Part shown: piece by piece, positions 1 through 5,661 of the stretch
Position numbering within the stretch: the stretch's first letter is position 1
How the letters are laid out: every line of letters starts with the position of its first letter
Assembly (NCBI GenBank): GCA_017547265.1
Contig: JAFYQC010000316.1
Location: 1 to 5,661, forward strand
Length of the DNA: 5,661 nucleotides
Source of the DNA: Kiritimatiellia bacterium
GTDB lineage: Bacteria > Verrucomicrobiota > Kiritimatiellia > RFP12 > UBA1067
Direction: 5' to 3'
Made by a program: the position numbers and the translations under genes
The notes under the pieces: generated by a model
Seen by the model: only the letters and a program-made list of their open reading frames with translations
What the model was told of the DNA's origin: nothing
The model's database searches: none

Positions 1-2408
1 ACGCCGCACTCCTGCTGTCCGGTGACCTGCGCGACCTCGTCCTTGAAGTGGCGGAGCGTCTGCACCTTGCCGTCCCAGATCTGCTGGCGGTTGCGGAGGA
101 TGCGGTACTTCTCCTTTGCGATGAGAGAACCGTCGAGCATCTGGGAGCCGGCGATCTTGCCGAGCTTGCCGATGTCGTAGATCGCCTTGATCTCCGCATG
201 GCCCTTGACGACTTCCCTGTACTCTGGCGGGAGAAGGTCGAGCATCGAGTTCTTGACGTGGTCGATCAGCTCGTAGATGATGCGGAAGGAGTTGATCCTG
301 ACGCCGTCGTGGCGAGCCTGCTGCTGGACGCCGGAGTCGTTGGAGATGTCGAAGCCGACGATGATCGCCTTGCCTGCCGCAGCGGACTTGACGTCCGTGA
401 GCGACACGTTGCCGGTACCAGTGCCGATGACGTTGAGCCCCACCTTCTCGGACTTGATCTCCTGAAGAGCAGCGACAACCGCCTCGAGCGTGCCCTGGTT
501 CTCGGACTTGACGATGACGTTGAGCTCGCGCTTGCCCTCGGCCGCCATGCGGCGCATGAGCGCGTCGAGCGTCGTCGCCTTGGCGGACGAAAGCTCCTGC
601 TCCTTGCGCTCCTGCGCGGTCTGCTCGGCAAGAGTCCTTGCGCGCTTCTCGTCGAGCATGACGCGGAACTCCGCGCCAGCATCGGGAACGCCGGAAAGAC
701 CGGTGCACTTGACTGGCATCGCAGGCGGCGCTTCCTTGATGCGGCGACCGTGGTCGTCGATAAGAGCGCGAACCTTGCCGAAATGCTCGCCGATGAGAAT
801 CGCGTCGCCGACCTTGAGCGTACCGCCGGTGACGAGGAGAGTCGCGCAAGGACCAAGGCCCTGCTGGAGCTCCGCCTCGATGACGTAGCCGTTCGCGCGG
901 CGGTTCGGGTTCGCCTGAAGCTCAAGCACCTCGGCCTGGACGAGAATGTTCTCGAGAAGAGCGTCGACGCCTTCGCCGGTAACGCCGGAGACAGGGCAGC
1001 AGATGATGTCGCCGCCCCAGTCTTCTGGAGTGAGGCCGCGCTTCTGGAGCTGCTGCTTGACGCGGTCGACGTTGGCCGTCGGCTTGTCGCACTTCGTGAC
1101 TGCGACCATGATCTGGACGCCCGTCTGGCGCGCGACCTTGATGCACTCCTCGGTCTGCGGCATGATGCCGTCGTCCGCCGCGATGATGAGCACCGCGATG
1201 TCGGTGAGCTGTGCGCCGCGAGCGCGCATCGCGCTGAACGCAGCGTGGCCGGGCGTGTCGAGGAATGTGATCTTCTTGCCGGCGATCTCGACCTGGTAGG
1301 CGCTGATCTGCTGGGTTATGCCGCCCGCCTCGCCGGCGGCGACATGCTCCTTGCGGATCCAGTCCATGAGCGTCGTCTTGCCGTGGTCGACATGGCCAAG
1401 GAACGTGACGACCGGAGCGCGGGGCTTCAGCGTCTCGGGCGGATCCTCCGGGATGAGATCGTCCGCGTCGATCGCCTTGAGAACGGGCTTCGCCGCGGAC
1501 TTGTCGCGCGCATGCTCGATCGTAACCTTGAAACCGTACTTCTCGGCGACCTTCGTCGCCACGTCGGGTTCGACGCGCTGGTTGATGGAAGCGAGAATCT
1601 TGAGCCCCATCAAGTCGGCGATAAGGCGGTTCGGCTTGATGTTGAGCTTCGCGGCGAGATCCTTGACGATAACGGCGCCGCGAATCGAAATCTCCTTCGA
1701 CTCCTCGTCGACGGAAATGCGGCTGCCCTGCTGGGGAACGACCTGCGCGACGCGCGGCACTCCGCCGCGCTGCTTCTCGAACGCCTTCTGGGCGTCGCGG
1801 CCCTTCTTGCCTTTGCGGCCGCGCTCGTCCTCGTAATCGTCGATCTTGGGCGACTTCGGTGGCTTCGGATTTGCGGGAGCCGCGACGGAAATGGATATAG
1901 TCGCATGCGTCGGAGCCGCGTGCTGCAGGGGCTTGAACCCCGACGAAGCCGTGAGGCCGGTCTTTGCCGCGCTCACAGGCGCGACTGGCTTCGGCTTCAC
2001 GCCGGGAGCCATGCGTATGACGGGCTTTGCAGGAGCGGCGGGCGCTTCCTTCTCGGGAGCCGCCGAAGGCGCGGGCTTCGCGGGAGCGGCTGGCGCCGGC
2101 TCGACGCTTGCAACAGGCATTGGCCGCCCTTCAGCGGCCGCCTTCGCTATTTCAAGGTGCCTTTGAAGCTTCGCCCTCTGCTCCGCGAAGAACTTGGCGT
2201 TCAGCTCGGCCGCGAGGTTGCGCTTTTCGGCGCGCTTAGCAACACGGCTCGCGCCGGCGTCCTTTGAAACAGCGGCCTTGAGCGCAGCCGCTTCGCCGTC
2301 GTCGACGGAGCTAATCGCGCTCGTGGCCTCAATTCCGGCGGCCGAGGCCGCCTTGAGAACCTCGACGCTCGTCACGCCGGATTCTCTAGCTATCTCGTAA
2401 ATTCTCAT
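1..2408 (-). CDS. infB: Translation initiation factor IF-2 (3' end cut by window edge)
   Basis: IF-2 is the cytoplasmic GTPase that places fMet-tRNA on the 30S subunit and promotes 50S joining. I translated the minus strand from the ATG at 2408-2406. It stays open for 802 codons to the window edge, and only some 20-30 C-terminal residues should be missing. Residues 1-50 are the first IF2_N domain (starts [12 protein letters not shown]). Residues 95-230 are an Ala/Pro/Lys-rich linker in which APAAPAKP occurs twice (105-112, 122-129). Residues 238-295 resemble a second IF2_N domain. The G domain is at about 333-500: G1 GHVDHGKTT (338-346), G2 [10 protein letters not shown] (362-371), G3 DTPGH (384-388), G4 TKCD (438-441), G5 VSGVTGEG (473-480). 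Domain 2 follows (about 505-595), then domain 3 (about 627-725) and the fMet-tRNA-binding C2 domain, with GHAEI (736-740), IAGS (752-755) and the final QECG. Consensus departures: the His usual in GITQH is Gln, G4 is TKxD rather than NKxD, G5 is SGV rather than SAK. The start overlaps the nusA stop. Identity is certain. Confidence 0.97.
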   Translation of the reverse strand, partial: MRIYEIARESGVTSVEVLKAASAAGIEATSAISSVDDGEAAALKAAVSKDAGASRVAKRAEKRNLAAELNAKFFAEQRAKLQRHLEIAKAAAEGRPMPVASVEPAPAAPAKPAPSAAPEKEAPAAPAKPVIRMAPGVKPKPVAPVSAAKTGLTASSGFKPLQHAAPTHATISISVAAPANPKPPKSPKIDDYEDERGRKGKKGRDAQKAFEKQRGGVPRVAQVVPQQGSRISVDEESKEISIRGAVIVKDLAAKLNIKPNRLIADLMGLKILASINQRVEPDVATKVAEKYGFKVTIEHARDKSAAKPVLKAIDADDLIPEDPPETLKPRAPVVTFLGHVDHGKTTLMDWIRKEHVAAGEAGGITQQISAYQVEIAGKKITFLDTPGHAAFSAMRARGAQLTDIAVLIIAADDGIMPQTEECIKVARQTGVQIMVAVTKCDKPTANVDRVKQQLQKRGLTPEDWGGDIICCPVSGVTGEGVDALLENILVQAEVLELQANPNRRANGYVIEAELQQGLGPCATLLVTGGTLKVGDAILIGEHFGKVRALIDDHGRRIKEAPPAMPVKCTGLSGVPDAGAEFRVMLDEKRARTLAEQTAQERKEQELSSAKATTLDALMRRMAAEGKRELNVIVKSENQGTLEAVVAALQEIKSEKVGLNVIGTGTGNVSLTDVKSAAAGKAIIVGFDISNDSGVQQQARHDGVRINSFRIIYELIDHVKNSMLDLLPPEYREVVKGHAEIKAIYDIGKLGKIAGSQMLDGSLIAKEKYRILRNRQQIWDGKVQTLRHFKDEVAQVTGQQECG

Positions 2409-2424
2409 GCGTCAATAGCCTCCT
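2405..2424 (-). promoter_or_regulatory. infB ribosome binding site and nusA-infB ATGA overlap
   Basis: AGGAGG (2424-2419) sits inside the last nusA codons, 10 nt before the infB ATG (2408-2406). The nusA TGA (2407-2405) shares bases with that ATG, forming ATGA. This arrangement normally gives termination-reinitiation coupling, so IF-2 output should follow NusA translation. Confidence 0.88.
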
Positions 2425-3712
2425 CGCCCTCATCTCCGCCGGCCATGAGCTTGGCGACGGCCTGTGCCGCCGCATAGATGCCCTTGGCCGTGACTTCGTC
2501 GAGGCCAGTCGCCGCGATGAAGCTCGCTTCGTCCTCGCCGACGATTCCGTCGACCGAGAGGAAGCCGGCGTCTGCCATCTGGGTGGCGACTGCCGTCGAG
2601 ACGGAGAACGTCTCGGCGAGCTCCTTGATTGCCGCCGCCTTCTGGTCTTCAAAGGATGCAGTTGCCATCGACTTGCGGATCTCGACATGCCAGCCGGTGA
2701 GCTTCGTAGTGAGTCTGACGTTCTGGCCCCTCTTGCCGATAGCGAGCGAATACTGATCTGCCGCCGCGACGACATGAACCGTGTTGGGAAGCACCGGATC
2801 AACCTCAATCGACTCAAGTTTCGCGGGCGCGAGCGCCTGGGCAACGTACTGGCGGATGTCGTCGTTCCAGCGGACGATGTCGATCTTCTCGCCGGAGAGC
2901 TCGTTGACGATTGCCCTCACGCGGCTACCGCGCTGGCCGACGCACGCACCGACGGGGTCAACGTTCTCGTTGGAAGTCCTGACCGCGAGTTTGGCGCGGT
3001 AGCCAGGATCGCGGCTCACGCCCATAATTTCGACGATGCCGTCGGCGATTTCGCTGACCTCGAGGCGGAAGAGCGCCTCAACGAACTTGCCGCTCGCGCG
3101 GGAAAGAATGACGCTCGGACCCTTCGCGCTCTTGTCGTCGGAGGAAACAACACGGAGGATGATCGCACGGATGGGGTCACCTACCTGGAAGTCTTCGGTC
3201 GGGATGCGTTCCTTGCCAGGGAGGATCATCTCGGTCTTGCCGACGGTGACATAGATGTCGCGATGTGCGACTGCGGAAACGGTGCCGGAGACGATGTCGC
3301 CTACGCGATCCTTGTATTCGGAGAATGTGTTGGTGCGCTCGGCTTCGCGGATCTTCTGCATAATCATCTGCCGCGAAGTCTGCGCCGCGATGCGGCCGAG
3401 GCGCGATGCAGGCATCTCAATTTCGATCGTCTCGCCCTCTGCGACTGGCTTTCCGTGGTTGGCGCGGACGGCTCTGGCAATAGAGATGAAGCCAGGACCC
3501 GTATCCTCGTCGGAAGCCACTAATGTGTCAAACACATGCAAGGAGAGGTCTTTCCTGTCGATTACGACACGGAGATCGTTGGTGACGTCGCGGTTTTTCT
3601 TCGCCGCCTGGCTGATTGCCTGCTCAATCGCCGTCAGGACGATTTCACGGCTTACGCCGCGCTCGCTTTCAATATGCTGGACAACCGCCAGCAGCTGATT
3701 GTTCATCGCCAT
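2405..3712 (-). CDS. nusA: Transcription termination/antitermination factor NusA
   Basis: NusA binds RNA polymerase and nascent RNA and modulates pausing, intrinsic and Rho-dependent termination, and antitermination. The product is 435 residues from the ATG at 3712-3710. Domains in order: NusA N-terminal RNAP-binding domain (about 1-125), S1 domain (about 133-198), KH1 (about 225-285, with the family signature DPVGACVGQRGSRV at 252-265 and ELSGEKIDIV at 271-280), and KH2 (about 300-347, with GxxG loop IGKRGQNVRL at 325-334 and LTGWHVEI). A single helix-hairpin-helix-like module follows (about 358-422), then a short acidic tail ending [11 protein letters not shown]. coli NusA (495 residues) carries two C-terminal acidic repeats, so this is the shorter one-module form. 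I chose 3712 because AAGGAG lies 7 nt upstream. An in-frame TTG at 3736 would add eight residues but would place that Shine-Dalgarno site inside the gene. An ATG two codons downstream (3706) is less well spaced. The TGA stop overlaps the infB ATG, and the gene has its own upstream promoter. Confidence 0.98.
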   Translation of the reverse strand: MAMNNQLLAVVQHIESERGVSREIVLTAIEQAISQAAKKNRDVTNDLRVVIDRKDLSLHVFDTLVASDEDTGPGFISIARAVRANHGKPVAEGETIEIEMPASRLGRIAAQTSRQMIMQKIREAERTNTFSEYKDRVGDIVSGTVSAVAHRDIYVTVGKTEMILPGKERIPTEDFQVGDPIRAIILRVVSSDDKSAKGPSVILSRASGKFVEALFRLEVSEIADGIVEIMGVSRDPGYRAKLAVRTSNENVDPVGACVGQRGSRVRAIVNELSGEKIDIVRWNDDIRQYVAQALAPAKLESIEVDPVLPNTVHVVAAADQYSLAIGKRGQNVRLTTKLTGWHVEIRKSMATASFEDQKAAAIKELAETFSVSTAVATQMADAGFLSVDGIVGEDEASFIAATGLDEVTAKGIYAAAQAVAKLMAGGDEGEEAIDA

Positions 3713-3719
3713 TTCCACT

Positions 3720-3725
3720 CTCCTT
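3720..3725 (-). promoter_or_regulatory. Ribosome binding site of nusA
   Basis: AAGGAG lies 7 nt before the ATG at 3712, which is optimal spacing. It decides the start: the TTG at 3736 is upstream of this site and has no comparable purine-rich site of its own. Confidence 0.9.
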
Positions 3726-3775
3726 ATTTTTGTCAAAAATCAAAACATACCCTACGGTACGGCCCATCCGAGCCG
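3726..3775 (-). promoter_or_regulatory. nusA leader with three small inverted repeats (possible regulatory leader)
   Basis: Between the predicted transcription start and the nusA Shine-Dalgarno site, the minus strand can form three consecutive hairpins: CGGCTC-GGAT-GGGCCG (3775-3760, six pairs with one G-U), TACC-GTAG-GGTA (3759-3748, four pairs) and ATTTTT-GAC-AAAAAT (3740-3726, six A-U pairs). The first two are followed by a T-rich run (TTTTGATTTTT, about 3746-3732), which looks attenuator-like. The third abuts the AAGGAG site. The pairings are visible in the sequence, but the stems are short and any function is inference. Confidence 0.35.
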
Positions 3776-3790
3776 CCGAAAAGTTGATGT

Positions 3791-3820
3791 AGTATAGCAA
3801 ATAGAGCCCTGTGCGGTCAA
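3791..3820 (-). promoter_or_regulatory. Sigma70-type promoter for nusA-infB
   Basis: Reading the minus strand, TTGACC (3820-3815) is followed by an 18-nt spacer and TATACT (3796-3791). TGC directly before the hexamer makes an extended -10. Each box differs from consensus at one base. Transcription would start near the A at 3784 or 3785, giving a leader of about 72 nt. The -35 box begins only 8 bp past the TAA of the DUF4340 gene, in the only gap of this size in the window. The match is strong but I cannot show activity. Confidence 0.85.
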
Positions 3821-3828
3821 CCCGCCAA

Positions 3829-4689
3829 TTAGGGCCGCGCCTCGTTCTTTGACTCGGGCTTCTCCTCGGCCTTGGGCTCTTCCTGCGCCGGTTTGGCCTC
3901 TTCCTTTTCGGATTTGGCCTCTTCCTTCGGCTCTTCCTTTACTTCTTCCTTCTTCTCCTGCGGCGGAGGTTTCGGAAGAAGCTTGTCGACGGAATACTCC
4001 GGGACGATGTAGACCCATTCGGAGTTGTCGAGCTTGAAGTAGCGGTCGCTGCCGTCCTTCACCTTGTTGCCGATTGTGGCGACGCGGTTCGTGTCGCCGG
4101 CGATCGTCACCTTGGCGACTACGCCAGTCGCAAAACCGAGATCTTCCTCGGAAACGCCCTCCGCGATGTCGTTGAACGAAATCCATGGAGTGTCGACGAT
4201 CTTCGTATCGACCCACGCCTTGCCGTCTGAACCGAAGGCATCGAGCGAATCGGAGACGAGCACCGTCTCGCCCGCAAAGGTCGCGTAGCGCCCGTGACCC
4301 CACTTTGCGTGCTTCTCGCCGAGCTGGAGCGCGGCAAGCTCCTTGCCGGAGGCGTCCTTGAGCGTAAGCGCGTCAGTCGACTCAAGCTTCTTGCCGCGCG
4401 CGACCTGGCCAACCTTGAGCTCGGTGAGCTTTAGGAGGTTCTCGGTCAGTTTCGCGTGGTCAGCGGGATAGTTGTGGTAGGTCTCGACGACCCAGCCCTT
4501 GTCGCTCGACGCGAGCTTGAGCTTGTCGCCAAGCTCGACGCGCGCGACTTCGGACATCTCGAGCTTCGGGAATATCGCCTTGCCGTTCAGCTTCGCCCCA
4601 GACGGCTTGGAGCCCGACGAGAGGCACCATGCCGCGCCGCCAAGGACTGCGGCGGCTCCTACGAGGACGACCAGATTCTTCGTTGTCAT
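3829..4689 (-). CDS. DUF4340-type membrane-anchored protein
   Basis: A 286-residue protein of unknown molecular function that I assign to the DUF4340 family. Residues 5-23 form a hydrophobic segment after MTTK, so it is probably an N-terminal signal anchor. The Cys at 22 sits in AAWC, which is not a good lipobox, so I do not call a lipoprotein. Residues about 40-235 are a soluble, presumably extracytoplasmic domain. Its pattern is typical of DUF4340: a stretch GWVVETYHNYPADHAKL where the family has a residue of interest near a Trp, then lysine-rich helix LTENLLKLTELKVGQVA, GRYATFAGETVLVSD (133-147), and W-x-D around 159-161. Residues 240-286 are a low-complexity Pro/Lys/Glu tail with two KEEAK-type units, probably disordered. 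It starts 17 bp after the GldG-like gene with its own AAGGAG site, so the two are cotranscribed. In many bacteria this family follows ABC-2 ATPase, permease and GldG-like genes, which suggests an accessory role for that transporter. Family assignment rests on pattern and context only. Confidence 0.75.
   Translation of the reverse strand: MTTKNLVVLVGAAAVLGGAAWCLSSGSKPSGAKLNGKAIFPKLEMSEVARVELGDKLKLASSDKGWVVETYHNYPADHAKLTENLLKLTELKVGQVARGKKLESTDALTLKDASGKELAALQLGEKHAKWGHGRYATFAGETVLVSDSLDAFGSDGKAWVDTKIVDTPWISFNDIAEGVSEEDLGFATGVVAKVTIAGDTNRVATIGNKVKDGSDRYFKLDNSEWVYIVPEYSVDKLLPKPPPQEKKEEVKEEPKEEAKSEKEEAKPAQEEPKAEEKPESKNEARP
3892..3927 (-). repeat. Two 15-bp direct repeats, 21-bp period, in the DUF4340 gene tail
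   Basis: The plus-strand sequence tttggcctcttcctt occurs at 3892-3906 and again at 3913-3927. It encodes KEEAK twice, seven codons apart, within the Lys/Glu/Pro-rich C-terminal tail. It is probably a local duplication in low-complexity coding sequence and a likely place for length variation between strains. Confidence 0.7.
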
Positions 4690-4697
4690 TTCAGATT

Positions 4698-4703
4698 CTC
4701 CTT
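4698..4703 (-). promoter_or_regulatory. Ribosome binding site of the DUF4340 gene
   Basis: AAGGAG is 8 nt before the ATG at 4689, in the 17-bp gap after the GldG-like gene. It supports this start. The gap is too short for a separate promoter, so the two genes are probably one transcript. Confidence 0.88.
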
Positions 4704-4706
4704 ATA

Positions 4707-5661
4707 TTACGCGTGCCTGCGGCGCAGATAGCCGCGCAGAAGCCCGAACAGCACGACGAGCACGGGGACGAGCGCGATGTTCACGATCTTGAGCCGGAGC
4801 CCCAGCGAGTCGATGTCGGCCGTAAGCTCCTTGCGGACGTTCTTCAGCTGCTTTCTCGTGTCGGCCTGGGCCTTCCTGAGCTTGACGATCTCGTCCTGCT
4901 GCTCCTTCGAGAGGATGAAGCGCTCGCCGCCCTTCTTCTCGCGCTGGAGCGCGGAAAGGCGCTGCTGCGTCTTCTGGAGTTCCTCCTGGAACGCGGCCTC
5001 GCGCGCCTGCCACTTCTTCGTCGCCTCGGCCTCGAGCTCGTTCACGACGGTGAACGGACGGTCCGACGCGCCACGCGAGCGGACGCCGATCAGCTCCTCG
5101 CGCCCGGCGAACTGCTCGATGACGTTCGAGAAGAGCGTAAGGTTCTCGTTGATGAGCTGCGGTATCGACCCGAAGGGCGTGCGCATCATCCTGACGCAGA
5201 AGTCGTCTGCGAGGAAATCGGAGTCCGCGAAGAGCATGACGTTGCCCTTCCCCTCGGCGAGCGCCTTCGAGACGTCGTTCGTCCCGTCAGGGCCCTTCGG
5301 GAACGCCGTCTTGAACGTCCCAGAAAGACGTGCGGCGACGACGCGCGACTGCCCGTCTGGAACCATGTCCTTCATGCCGCCATACTGCAGGGCCATCTTG
5401 TCAGCCGCGCAGGAGTTGTCCTTCGATGTCGTAATGACCGGCGCGAACGAAAGGTCCATGTCCTTCTTCTCGAACGAGAACGCGCCCGCGAACGGAAACA
5501 TCACGTTCGTGAGCTCCGCGACGAGGAGATCGCCCTTGTCCATGTTGGGCTTGCCGAGCGAAAGGAACGCCGGATTCGACTCTGCGCCGCCCTGCCCGTT
5601 GCTGAGCTTCGTCGCCGCCTCGAGGTCGCAGGCAATCTTCCCTTCCTCAAACTTGACGCCC
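4707..5661 (-). CDS. GldG-like ABC-transporter auxiliary protein (5' end beyond window)
   Basis: This is the C-terminal 317 residues of a larger protein. The frame is open from the right edge (first complete codon 5660-5658) to the TAA at 4709-4707. It resembles the GldG / ABC_transp_aux family: extracytoplasmic proteins paired with ABC-2 permeases. Evidence, in partial numbering: an opening beta-rich stretch (GVKFEEGKIACDLEAATKL), then SNPAFLSLGKPNMDKGDLLVAELTNV; NVMLFADSDFLADDFCVR (about 140-157), the typical end of the GATase-like fold; and NLTLFSNVIEQFAG with GVRSRG (about 173-197). A highly charged coiled coil follows (about 205-286), then one membrane helix (about 291-309, IVNIALVPVLVVLFGLL) and a basic cytoplasmic end, LRRRHA. 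In the prototype gliding system GldG works with GldA and GldF, but homologues are widespread in non-gliding bacteria, so gliding should not be assumed. The DUF4340 gene follows after 17 bp. The ATPase and permease expected upstream are outside the window. An internal ATG at 5543 exists but is not the true start. Confidence 0.82.
   Translation of the reverse strand, partial: GVKFEEGKIACDLEAATKLSNGQGGAESNPAFLSLGKPNMDKGDLLVAELTNVMFPFAGAFSFEKKDMDLSFAPVITTSKDNSCAADKMALQYGGMKDMVPDGQSRVVAARLSGTFKTAFPKGPDGTNDVSKALAEGKGNVMLFADSDFLADDFCVRMMRTPFGSIPQLINENLTLFSNVIEQFAGREELIGVRSRGASDRPFTVVNELEAEATKKWQAREAAFQEELQKTQQRLSALQREKKGGERFILSKEQQDEIVKLRKAQADTRKQLKNVRKELTADIDSLGLRLKIVNIALVPVLVVLFGLLRGYLRRRHA

Noticed and set aside
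48..2267. 739-codon open reading frame on the plus strand
   Set aside because: It is the antisense of infB in exact codon register. Its stop at 2265-2267 is the complement of infB codon 48 (TCA). It stays open only because infB avoids TTA, CTA and TCA codons. The Leu/Asp/Arg-rich translation has no recognisable domain.
2687..3523. 278-codon open reading frame on the plus strand
   Set aside because: It is the codon-register antisense of nusA. It ends where nusA uses a TTA leucine codon (complement at 3521-3523), and its composition mirrors the sense gene.
3713..3736. Longer nusA start at the TTG (3736)
   Set aside because: It would add eight residues (MTKIRRVE) not typical of the NusA N-terminus, and would bury the AAGGAG site that is ideally spaced for the ATG at 3712.
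3731..3736. TTGACA as a -35 box directly before nusA
   Set aside because: It is a perfect -35 match, but no -10-like hexamer lies 16-18 nt downstream, and that region is already the ribosome binding site and start of nusA.
3797..3840. Intrinsic terminator after the DUF4340 gene
   Set aside because: Only a four-pair stem (GCGG/CCGC around 3812-3824) is visible, it overlaps the -35 box, and no T tract follows it.
4628..4686. Lipoprotein signal in the DUF4340 protein (Cys22)
   Set aside because: The residues before the Cys (AAW) do not fit a lipobox, which requires a small residue at -1. A signal anchor is the simpler reading.
4456..4792. Plus-strand reading frames of 91 and 97 codons across the GldG/DUF4340 junction
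   Set aside because: They overlap two well-supported minus-strand genes, lack a convincing ribosome binding site and show no domain-like sequence.

Overview
This window is bacterial, GC-rich and entirely coding on the minus strand. It holds four genes separated by very short gaps. In transcription order (high to low coordinates) they are: the 3' part of a gliding-motility GldG-like ABC-transporter auxiliary protein (enters from the right edge, ends at 4707), a DUF4340-type membrane-anchored protein (4689-3829), nusA (3712-2405) and infB (2408 to the left edge, lacking only its extreme C-terminus). There are no RNA genes, mobile elements, CRISPR arrays or phage genes. Most long plus-strand reading frames here are antisense shadows. 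The largest (48-2267) lies in exact codon register with infB and stays open because infB uses almost no TTA, CTA or TCA codons.

The window has two parts. The right half (3829-5661) is the tail of an envelope operon. The GldG-like protein has a substrate-binding-like periplasmic fold, a long coiled coil and a C-terminal membrane helix. The DUF4340 protein has an N-terminal membrane anchor and a Lys/Glu/Pro-rich tail. These two families commonly travel together behind an ABC-2 ATPase and permease, which would lie beyond the right edge. The left half is a transcription/translation operon. NusA (elongation, pausing, termination and antitermination) and IF-2 (the initiation GTPase that delivers fMet-tRNA) are joined by a 4-bp ATGA overlap, which suggests translational coupling. 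The two parts meet in a 116-bp gap (3713-3828). It holds a strong sigma70-type promoter with an extended -10, a leader of about 72 nt able to form small hairpins, and a very good Shine-Dalgarno site for nusA. nusA-infB is therefore probably transcribed independently of the envelope operon. I see no convincing terminator between them.

The organism is probably a Gram-negative-type bacterium with a housekeeping sigma70-like promoter consensus and strong Shine-Dalgarno use. GldG/DUF4340 next to a compact nusA-infB pair, without rimP, ylxR or a ribosomal-protein gene between them, would fit a member of the PVC group (Verrucomicrobiota, Kiritimatiellota or Lentisphaerota). That placement is a low-confidence inference.

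I found no clearly new biological system. The points most worth a second look are several departures from consensus in IF-2 (G2, G4, G5 and domain-3 motifs), the nusA leader, and the unexplained DUF4340/GldG pair.
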